From positions 1,674,001 through 1,738,000 of the forward strand of contig JARUPY010000474.1 in the NCBI GenBank assembly GCA_029817715.1: a DNA stretch of 64,000 nt, written 5' to 3'. The notes under the pieces are model-generated. The model was given only the letters and a program-made list of their open reading frames with translations, did no database searches and was not told the DNA's origin. Shown one piece after another: positions 55,999 to 64,000 of this stretch. Position 1 is the first letter of the stretch; each line of letters starts with the position of its first letter. This stretch comes from Melastoma dodecandrum (taxonomy: Eukaryota; Streptophyta; Magnoliopsida; Myrtales; Melastomataceae). A program made the translations under genes and the position numbers.

Positions 55999-56006
55999 TA
56001 TAAATA
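55999..56006 (+). promoter_or_regulatory. TATA box of UGT copy 3
   Basis: TATAAATA, 58 bases before the ATG, as in the other two copies. Confidence 0.7.
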
Positions 56007-56063
56007 CTCCTACCAGCCATCAACACCACATCGTAGAATCTAGCACAAAACACGGTGGAAACA

Positions 56064-57531
56064 ATGAGGAGTCATGTCGTGTGTCTCCCGGCTCCAGTCC
56101 AGAGCCACATTGGGGCAATGCTTAAGGTCGCCAAGATCCTTCACCACGAGGGGGGCTTGTTCATCACCTTCGTCAACACCGAGTTCAACCACCGCCGTAT
56201 GCTCCACTCTGGAGGCCTCGCCAAGGATGATGCAACACCGGATTTCCGCTTCCTTTCCATAAGTGATGGCCTCCCCTTCTCCGATGCCGATGCCACCCAG
56301 CCCTTGCATGCCCTCTGCGACTCGTGCCGGACTTACATGGTCCAACCCTTCCTAGACCTCATCAAGAATCTGACCGAGGATGACGATGTTCCCCCGGTCA
56401 CCCATATCCTCTCCGATGGCTTCATGAACTTCATCACTAGTCTGGCTGCTGAAAAGTTTGGTCTTCAACTGGTGCATCTGTTTCCCATACCGGCTTGCGC
56501 CTTGATGGCTTTGAAGCACTATGGTCTGTTCGTGAAGAAATGGCTAAAACTGTCGAAAGGTAGGATTATTACTATACAGCCCGGGACCCCATTATTAATT
56601 TTCCCGACACCAGTTATTTCGAGCAGAGAAACCTCATGGCAAGATCGATTGGATCCCGGGAATGAAGAACATGAGACTGTGTGATATGCCGGACTTTTTT
56701 GGGGCAGGTGATGACGACGCCCTCGTACGCTTTGACATTGATGTAATGGAGCGAACGGGCACGGCAGTGGCAACGATCATTAATTCGTTTGAGGAGTTAG
56801 AGCCGGTGGTACTCGACGCACTATCATCCTTAATCCCAAATGTTTACACAATCGGACCCCTTCATTTGCTCGTTCAACGGATCCAACAACAAAACTCTGT
56901 CTCAAAACATGTCAGTGGGAGTTTATGGGAGGAGCAAGTAGATTGCCTCAACTGGCTTGACTTGCAGGAGCCCGGTTCGGTGCTCTACGTAAACTTTGGG
57001 AGCATTGCCTTCCTGACATACGAACAGCTGGTTGAGTTTGCCATGGGACTCGCCAATAGTGGGCGCCCCTTCCTGTGGGTCCTCCGTATGGACCTTGTGA
57101 ATGGTGAACAAGCAATCCTCCCCCCTGGATTTGGCAATGAGACAAAAGACCGAGGCTTCCTCTCAGGGTGGTGCCCGCAGGAGAAGGTCCTAAACCATGC
57201 GTCGGTTGGGGGGTTCCTAACACACTGCGGGTGGAACTCGATATTGGAGAGCCTGTCTGCCGGGGTGCCGATGATATGTTGGCCAAGCTTCGGGGACCAA
57301 CAGACAAACTCGAGGTATGTCTGTGACGAATGGAAGGCCGGGCTGGAAGTCGGAGTTGATGTTAGAAGGGAAAATGTTGAGAAAGTGATAAGGGAGTTGT
57401 TGGGAGGAGAAACAGGGAAGGAGCTGAAGCAACGAGCGATGGAATGGAAGTGGCGCTCTGCCGAGGCAGTTAGCTCGATCGGCTCATCTACTAAGAGCTT
57501 GGAGAAGTTCCTCGCACAAGTTTTTGAATAA
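56064..57531 (+). CDS. UDP-glycosyltransferase (UGT85-like), copy 3
   Basis: Exons 56,064-56,559 and 56,627-57,531 with a 67-bp GT-AG intron give 466 aa, the same length as the other copies. The intron is 2 bp shorter than in copies 1 and 2. Retained intron sequence is therefore read in a different frame, without the early stop seen in the others, and ends at 56,684. The catalytic His15, Asp118 and PSPG box 347-390 are intact. Residue differences include Lys for Glu in LIKNLTEDD and Ile for Thr near the C-terminus (SSIGSS). Exon sequence is almost identical to copy 2, and the promoter is duplicated as well, so overlapping expression is likely. Likely functional; substrate unknown. Confidence 0.93.
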
Positions 57532-57885
57532 TAAAAAGTTGTGTAAACAGGATGGATATTTGTATTATGCTGGCGTTGCTCGAACGCTTATAAGAAGATA
57601 ATTAATTCCCAATAAAAGCATTACAATTCTCTATACTAAAAACCTTCCATTTGGATGCCCTTTAATTAGGTACTGCATTTTTAAATGGGTGCCCAAGCAC
57701 AATTCGAGCCTTAGACCAATTTTATAAGAATAAGATTTTCTCTAATCATTTTAAGGAAAGATTTAAAAAATAAATAAAATTGACGTGTCGAAATTACTAC
57801 TAGCTATTTTTTATTAGATATAGATTTAGAAAATGTTGAGACTTTTTATTTGGGTTTCAAAAGTTATGAATTACTTTTTATGCAT
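57532..57885. other. 3' flank of UGT copy 3
   Basis: Shared with 40,059-40,380 except for small insertions near 57,724 and 57,850. It ends at ..TTTTTATGCAT, where the long LTR begins. Confidence 0.7.
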
Positions 57886-58477
57886 TGTAGACACCCCAAA
57901 TCGAATTTTTTATTTTTTATTTTAATCTTAATCTAATATTTGATCTTTGGTTTTAAAAGAAATGATTTTGAAGCTTTCGTAATTTTCAATGAAATTCATG
58001 TTACATGGTTAAATGAGTAATTTCAAATTGAGAATTAGTTACATGAGGTTAATTTCTTAATCATTTTTACTTATAATTACATTTTAACATTTTTTGTCAT
58101 TAAGAGCAAGCTCATTCATTTTAATTTGAACTCCAAGCACGTATTCACGGACTTAGGTTCTTAATAATAAGGTTAAAATGACTAAACTCTAATAAGACCC
58201 CATTAAAATAATTCATCATATAAAATAACGAATTTTTTTAAATACCTCCAAAATTTGTTGAAATTGAACATTTCATTATCATTTAACAAAATTTTCATCC
58301 TAATTTATAATAATTCATTTTAACTAATTAATAACAAACAACCTATTCTGACAACCTGACAACTACCCCACCGTACTTTCACCATGCCATATATGAAGGG
58401 ATAAAAAATGATAATAATAAATAAAAAATGAAGGAAATCCACCTGATCAGCCAGCTCCCACGCTTTCCTCACCCAAG

Positions 58478-58484
58478 TATAAAA
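58478..58484 (+). promoter_or_regulatory. TATA box in the long LTR
   Basis: TATAAAA, followed by a purine-rich then C-rich leader, is the only good core-promoter candidate in the LTR. Confidence 0.5.
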
Positions 58485-58699
58485 GACAACTTTCTGTTTG
58501 GGGGACGGGGGGTTGTTAAAACAGAACAAGAAAGAAGAGAAACAAAAAAAAAACAGAAAAGAAAACAGAAAGAGCCCCCCTCCCCGATCGTTTTTTTTTT
58601 GGTGTGCTTCCTCCTCTGGTTCACCGACGGACGCCCTCCGGTCCCTCCTCCCACTCGTCTTCCCTCGTCGACCTGCCTTCTCCGGTCAAGGTAAGCAGA

Positions 58700-58838
58700 G
58701 ACCCTGCGGAAACCCCCTGGAGCCAACTCCAACATCTTCGCCAAGGTCGGCCGCAGCCCCGCGGGAATCCTTTGGAGCCAACTCCAGCATCGTCGCCAAG
58801 CTCGGCCGCAGCCCCGCGGGAATCCCCTGGAGCCGGCC
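58700..58838 (+). repeat. GC-rich tandem repeat in the LTR
   Basis: Two and a half copies of a roughly 55-bp unit (CGCGGGAATCC..TGGAGCC..CAGCATCGTCGCCAAG), far richer in GC than its surroundings. Confidence 0.75.
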
Positions 58839-61800
58839 TTCTGTGTAGCCACCAAAGCTGGCCACGACAAGTCGTGCTTCAGCTGAATCTCGCCTCTGTC
58901 CCGAGGCTGCTCGTAGCTCTATTTCTCCACCTAACCATGCGTCACAGATCCCTCAAAAGTCATCGAGGTGGCTGAAATCTGTCTCTATAAGACATTGAAG
59001 ATTTCGAGACGATTTTTGGTGATTCAAACAGAGCTGAAGGTCCTCGGCTTCATGATTACTTTCTGGTATTGAATTTTTCGCTAAAGAATTTGCTACTGAT
59101 CTAATTCTTGCTTGATCAATTTGCTGCCACTAGTCCGTTCTCACATAATCAGTTCGCTGCTGCTTATTTTTCCTCCTCGTGATTGCTATAATTTGTTGAA
59201 TGCTACGACTAGACCTGTTTGTTTTGATTGATGCAGCTGAAACATTAGTTGCCAGTCTCTGCTGTTAAAAATGTTCCTATTACAAGTCACAACATGGATG
59301 TCGATGTATTTTTAATCCACTTGGAAGTTTTGATTTTACTGTTCATTCTTTCTTTGTGTGTTCTCCGTTTGATCTCACTGTAAAGATTACAAAATTGTTG
59401 TTACTCCGTCGTCGTTGCTTTTCTTTGTCCAGTTTTTGATCACAGCAGCTTCGAGATTCATCGATGCTCGATTATTACTGTTTCCTATTTGTCCACGATT
59501 TCTTGTATATTTTGGCTCCTGCTGGATGACATGGCTATTTTTTTTGCAATATTCAATTGATTTCCATTTCTGCTTGCCGCAAAGCTCTGCTGGAACGTGT
59601 TCCTTATTAATTCTTCATTGATGATTTTTTTTTTTATGCGACTTGACTTTCCATTGTTGCGGCTGCTGTGAACATCTCTATTTTTCTTAAAGTTCAAATC
59701 TATAGCTGGTTGTATTATAGAAACTAGAAAGACAGTTGCAGAACATTGTTACGGCTTTAAGTTCACTACTTGTCTGCATTTCCTTCTCCTGTAACTATTA
59801 CGTGCGCTGCTGGCTCGGCTTAATTTTCTTTTATGTTGATCGTGTTCTATTAGTTGTCTCTAATTCTAATGGCTTTACAGGGCTCTTCGATCATTCTTTT
59901 GATTGCGACCCCCCAATCCCCGATGATCAATTCGTGACATCAATGTCCCGCCGTTAGTCTAAACCATTCTTCATTTTTCTTTGCTGCAATTATCACCGTT
60001 GGTTTGTATTTTCTCCTTATCCAATCATTGTTTGTTGACCTGTTCATTCTTTTACAATTTCGTAGCTGCTTAGAGCCTCATGTTGAGAATACGCTTGATT
60101 TTGTTCAAAATATTACATAGACGAATGCCTATTAGAGCAAACAGTAGCTACGTGATGCTATTAAAAAAAAAGTTTGTGGTTGATCTGCGCTTCTTCTCAT
60201 CTAGTTGTTATATTCTTTTCGTTGCTGGCTATTCTTTTTTTTTTCTTTTTGTTTGTCAAGGGTCCGCTTGTATTTTTTTTCCTCTCTAGTTCATTTGTTT
60301 TCCCTTCTGGTTTGTTCAATTTTGCCGTTGCGTGTGAGTACTTCATCCCCGTGTGCTGCAATTTTAAGTCTGATGTTGGCTTGTTTGTTGACCTGGTGTA
60401 AACCTAGAGTAGTTGCACGTTGCTGCAACTTCAAGTTCACTACTTGGGCTTATTAATTGGTTCTTTCAAATTTGATTTCATTGCAATTGGTTTCTTCGTC
60501 TTCACTGCTGGTTGTGTAAGCTCCTTATCTGCAATGTCGTCGTTTGAGTAATCTCGCTAGTTCTGGGTTTAGGTACTAAGTCTGGCCAGGATTGATCATT
60601 TTAGTTGCTGATTTATTTAGATATAGATTCATTGCTCGTTTATACATGCTTCATTAATCTGCAATTCCCTCCACGATCGCTTCAGTTATATTGTTGATTT
60701 GTGTGTGTTTAAACCGATAAAGAACAAAGCTCCAAGCTTTACAGTCCAAGATCTTCTACAGTCAATTATGCAAACACATTAACTGTGAGCAATCTCATAC
60801 TTTCTTTTCGCACCGGTTTCGCTTTATTTGTATGAAAATAATGTCCTTCTCTTCTTTATCTTGTCCTCTTTCTATTCTGGACATTTTTGGATATGACGAG
60901 CAACCTTGGATCGAAATGGAGCACGTTCACTCTCGGCTGCAAAACAGGACAGCTCAAGGAGGTACGTACTTTCGCTTGTATCTTGAGTTTGAAATGTCGG
61001 ATTGAGCTGAAATCTGTGGCATTAGATCCGTATCTTCCGTAGCTTCGTTTTGAGTATAAGAACACGTGATTTCATGCTCGGAGCTGAAAGTTACGCTTCA
61101 TTCTTCGTGGTTATCCAAATCTGCCGCATGTGTGCTTGTTTGCTTTATATTTGATTGAACGTTCTTTCGTGTTGGTTTTTACTTGCCAATGATTCATTTG
61201 ATTGATTCTTATTACATTGAAATTTAGGGAGTGTCACCTATTTCGCATCTCGATCATTTATACATTCATTTTTTGTACGTGTTCTCATATAAGCTTACGT
61301 TTCACATTTATAAAATGATTTTTTCGAAATAATTTTCCTATGACATGGTTGTTTCAAAATAAGGTTGTTACTTAGCTTATGAAAACATGATTTCGTTTGC
61401 TACTCCACGCATGTTTCTCTTCTTCTTCTTTTCATATGTGAAAATCGACCCGCATCGATCCGATTAACGCTCGGGAGGCATTCACGGTCAAATGGGCTCA
61501 AAACGCCCCACGTAAGTCTCATTCCGACTTATTTAGAAATTCTAATTTGTTTACGTATTTCATATTAGAATTTTCTAACCCACTTTCCTTTTTCCATTTT
61601 TCTATTCTCCCACTTTCTTCTTTTTCCCATTTTTTCCATAAACACTACTCGTGCGAGTTCGAAATTCCAACAAGTATGGAAAGGAAGCCTTGAAGACGCG
61701 TGTAACAGACCGCGTGGATTTTTCTCCGCGTGTGTAAAAACCGCGATGATTGAAGACGTTAAGCGGCCCCAACCGTCAAACTTAACGTACATGAGGGAAG

Positions 61801-62290
61801 GTGCGGGCCTTCCCGACTTTCTATTTTTCCACTTGTAACGGGCCGTGGGTCTAAGTGTATAGGCCCACGGTCATCGTCTTTTCCCCGCCTACTTTGATCT
61901 AAATAATTGTATGTGATTGCGCATGTGATCATCACATATGAGTTCGGGTCCAACGCCAGAATCGAGCCTAAGCTCGTAACCCAATGACATGAGTCTGGGC
62001 CCAAAAGCCTAGATTGGGTCCAACACCCGTTAATCAGAAACTTTTTTTTTTTAAAGTATCGTCACCCCTTTTTCGCATGTTTGAATGAAAGAGTGAGTAA
62101 TTAGGAATCCCCGAACCATCTTTGGTTTTTCCGACTTTATACCATTTTTAATAAAATCGGTGGCGACTCCTTTTTTTTTCTAGCTTACCTAGGTTAAGCG
62201 ACAAACAAAAATTTTTACGGAGCCACGAAGGATTACGGTCCTCCTTCTTGTTCTCATTCGGGAACGAGCGGGAGGGACGCACATCCCGGA

Positions 62291-62309
62291 TGGCGACTCC
62301 ACTGGGGAC
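62291..62309 (+). other. Primer-binding site of Tat/Ogre-like element
   Basis: TGGCGACTCCACTGGGGAC lies directly downstream of the LTR end. This motif is the usual PBS region of Tat/Ogre-type gypsy elements. Confidence 0.8.
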
Positions 62310-63352
62310 CTCGCATGTGGATTCTTACCGAAACCTCTTTCTTTCTATCCACATGCAGGGAGGAGTGATTATTTGCGCATGTAATTATTTGGCTCGTGCC
62401 TTTTGTATGAACTTTTGTTTGTGTTTGTTTACTGCTTTCCTAGGCATGTCTAGGTATGCCCGAACCCGGGGCTAGGATTTTAAGGGGGTCACCGTTAGGC
62501 CCAGCTGTGCTGCTCTTTGCGGTGTGGTTTTGGGTCGGGACCCCGCCTCCCTTAGTCCGAGGGAGGTCTAGAAACCTCTTCCGAGTCTAGAATTGATTGC
62601 CCACTACAGGTACCAGACGCCGCACGTGCATTTGCTTGTTACTAAGTGACTGTTACTCGTGCAGGGACATGTTCAGGTACGTTTGTATGTGATAATTGTA
62701 ATACTAATTCTGTTCGTTTTGCAGCGACTTGAGTTGGTTACGGGGGTTTCCGCAATTTATTTTCTCCCTTCCCTACCTTCTCTTTTTATATCGTCATACT
62801 CATTTACATCCATTCCGCACGAATGCTTGTTGATCAATAATCAATATATCAATGCTTTTATAATTATTCAATATTATTATTGTTCAAGTAGAAGAAAACT
62901 TGCATGCGAACTCATCTCACGTTAGGTGTTGGATTAGATCTCAAAGAAGAGGAGTACAATCTTTTCATAGAGCGTCAGGCTGACATCGACGCCCGATCTG
63001 CACGATTTCAAAAGAAACAGATAACCCCTTGGGATCGCATTTAATGGCGGACATCTCATAGCAATCCTTAGGCCTGCGAGCCTATCCTATTTTTCATTTT
63101 TTATTTTAAGGAAGTGTATCGTGAAATGAACCTTTTTGGATTTTATCTAACGCACTTCTTTTCAATTGGACTGAATTCGTTATAATCACAATCCAATTCT
63201 TGCATTAGACATGTCATGCATCATTACATATCATGCATTCAAAATATTACCACCACTTGATACTAATTGAATGTTCTTTTCTTTGTGAAGGGTACTAATC
63301 TGCAAAGATTACTCCGATTACGAGACGTCGGTACCGCTCATTGAAAAACCTC
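62310..63352 (+). other. Leader of Tat/Ogre-like element
   Basis: About 1 kb between PBS and gag. It contains one small open frame (62,904-63,044, listed separately) and otherwise no recognisable coding sequence. Confidence 0.6.
62904..63044 (+). other. Small leader ORF, 46 aa
   Basis: ATG to TAA, encoding MRTHLTLGVGLDLKEEEYNL, then FIERQADIDARSARFQKKQI. The composition is charged and coding-like. Ogre-type elements often have an additional ORF before gag; whether this is a remnant of it cannot be told. No domain recognised. Confidence 0.3.
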
Positions 63353-64000
63353 ATGGCTAACCATACTGCAGATCAGACTACTCAAGGGCTTCCTCAAGCA
63401 TGATCGGGAATGCCTCGGGCCTTACTGCCATTGCCGCCACTTCGGCACCTGCTCTTGGACTCTCATTCCCGATTTCTACTACTGCGGAGATCAACATGAT
63501 GTTCCCGCCATTCAATGCTGCAACCCCTACTTTCAACATGGGGCAATCGGGATCAGGGGGTACACTCCCAACTCACATTCCTGTAATCACCGCTTTTACG
63601 GCATCAGCCATACAGTCATCAACTACTCCACCAGCTGTGGAAGTACTTGACAATGCCAATCCAGCCCAAAGCGCTGTGGATAATACCCTGTCGCAGAAGG
63701 TCGATGTTCTCACCACCGAACTCGATTCCTTAAAACAAATGATGGCACAACTGTTACAGAGGCAGCTGACTGCCATGGAGATTCCAATCCCTACCCCAAC
63801 TTCTACCCCTTTCACTATTCCGCCTGTGGTAACCCCAACCTCAGCTCCACCTCATAACCCACACCTTCCCTCCTACATGATGGGGTCTTCCGTCTCGACA
63901 AACCCGCCTCCAATATACAACCCTTATTTCCATCCCACTCTCGGGATGGGATCAACGGCCATCCCGGCCCACCCATATAATCCACCAAACATGTTTGGAA
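63353..64000 (+). pseudogene. Gag start of Tat/Ogre-like element (partial, frameshifted)
   Basis: The ATG at 63,353 opens MANHTADQTTQGLPQA and stops at 63,401. From the overlapping ATG at 63,400 a different frame stays open for 200 codons to the window end: MIGNASGLTAIAATSAPALG, then a Thr/Pro/Ser-rich region. It includes a coiled-coil-like LTTELDSLKQMMAQLLQRQL and a repeated P-P-x-Y-N-P proline-rich tail. The low-complexity, proline-rich N-terminus is typical of this group's Gag. The two frames together suggest one small indel near 63,395. The gag core domain would lie beyond the window. Confidence 0.65.

Larger units (their letters stand above)
49627..57840 (+). repeat. Segmental duplication block B
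   Basis: Direct duplicate of 31,550-40,540 (see block A), with an internal loss of about 550 bp at 51,353 and about 50 bp near 54,718. On its left it adjoins the gene-fragment island; on its right it is interrupted by the long LTR at 57,886. Confidence 0.9.
57886..62283 (+). repeat. Long 5' LTR of Tat/Ogre-like element
   Basis: The left edge is defined by TGTAGACACC at the paralogous empty site. The right edge is put at ..GGGACGCACA, seven bases before the PBS. A TATA box at 58,478 would divide a roughly 600-bp U3 from a long transcribed part. The middle (59,000-61,450) is T-rich with no coding frame. The end has CCCCGAACC, TGGCGACTCC and a GAAGGATTACGGTCC block. The extent as one single LTR is inference. 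Confidence 0.6.
57886..64000 (+). mobile_element. Tat/Ogre-like Ty3/gypsy retrotransposon, 5' part
   Basis: Begins TGTAGACACCCC at a point where host sequence, intact at 40,380 and 11,860, is interrupted. The PBS TGGCGACTCCACTGGGGAC, typical of Tat/Ogre-type elements, is at 62,291-62,309. A leader and the start of gag follow and run out of the window. The implied 5' LTR is about 4.4 kb, unusually long but in the Ogre range. The far end and target duplication are outside the window. Confidence 0.75.

Noticed and set aside
60080..60460. Phe/Leu-rich ORFs in the long LTR
   Set aside because: Products of T-rich non-coding sequence, not real membrane proteins.
1..64000. tRNA, rRNA, CRISPR or bacterial-type operon features
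   Set aside because: I looked for A/B-box pairs and T-loop words and for RBS-spaced gene runs and found none that I could support.

Overview
This is plant nuclear DNA, almost certainly from a eudicot. The evidence is a MIR167 hairpin, UGT85-type glycosyltransferases with the family's single short intron, and plant-type Ty1/copia, Ty3/gypsy (including Tat/Ogre-like) and MULE elements. There is no bacterial gene organisation. I cannot fix the species; pomegranate or another Myrtales species is only an impression.

Layout. Positions 1-10,600 are gene-poor. They hold a probable LTR remnant, a degraded copia pol fragment (about 1,960-2,810, minus strand) and one convincing unlisted gene, a MIR167 precursor at 5,178-5,586 whose miRNA strand differs from canonical miR167 at nucleotide 2. 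From 10,600 to 57,885 the sequence is a segmental-duplication cluster built around three nearly identical UDP-glycosyltransferase genes: 12,172-13,641 (minus), 38,589-40,058 (plus) and 56,064-57,531 (plus). Each has two exons, a 67-69 bp intron and a TATA box, and encodes 466 aa with the catalytic His/Asp pair and the full PSPG box. At least eight partial copies of exon 1 are scattered between them, embedded in repeated modules with a GTACAAATGTAC-rich repeat and truncated gypsy gag sequence. Two direct blocks (about 31,550-40,540 and 49,627-57,840) are near-identical duplicates.

Inserted into the cluster are: a structurally complete, apparently coding-competent MULE (14,968-19,648, 9-bp TSD, about 330-bp TIRs) with an antisense GRF-zinc-finger remnant; a 7.8-kb gypsy element (23,239-31,017, 5-bp TSD) that keeps gag, protease and part of RT but shows no integrase; a copia element (41,811-47,297, 5-bp TSD) with three coding lesions; and the 5' part of a very long-LTR Tat/Ogre-like element (57,886 to the window end). 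Paralogous empty sites inside the window confirm the MULE and gypsy insertions and the left edge of the Ogre-like LTR.

Between the second and third UGT genes (about 41,100-49,620) is a chimeric island of unrelated host-gene fragments: LRR-malectin receptor kinase, S-adenosylmethionine synthase, PMT26-like methyltransferase, NHL-domain protein and CDKF;1-like kinase. Two of them are separated only by a CAG/CCA triplet repeat, and the copia element sits inside that repeat. This island and the variant MIR167 are the most unusual contents of the window.

Working genes are probably the three UGTs, MIR167 and possibly the MULE transposase. The UGTs would glucosylate a small specialised metabolite in the cytosol; the substrate cannot be read from sequence. 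Nearly everything else is transposon-derived or broken.
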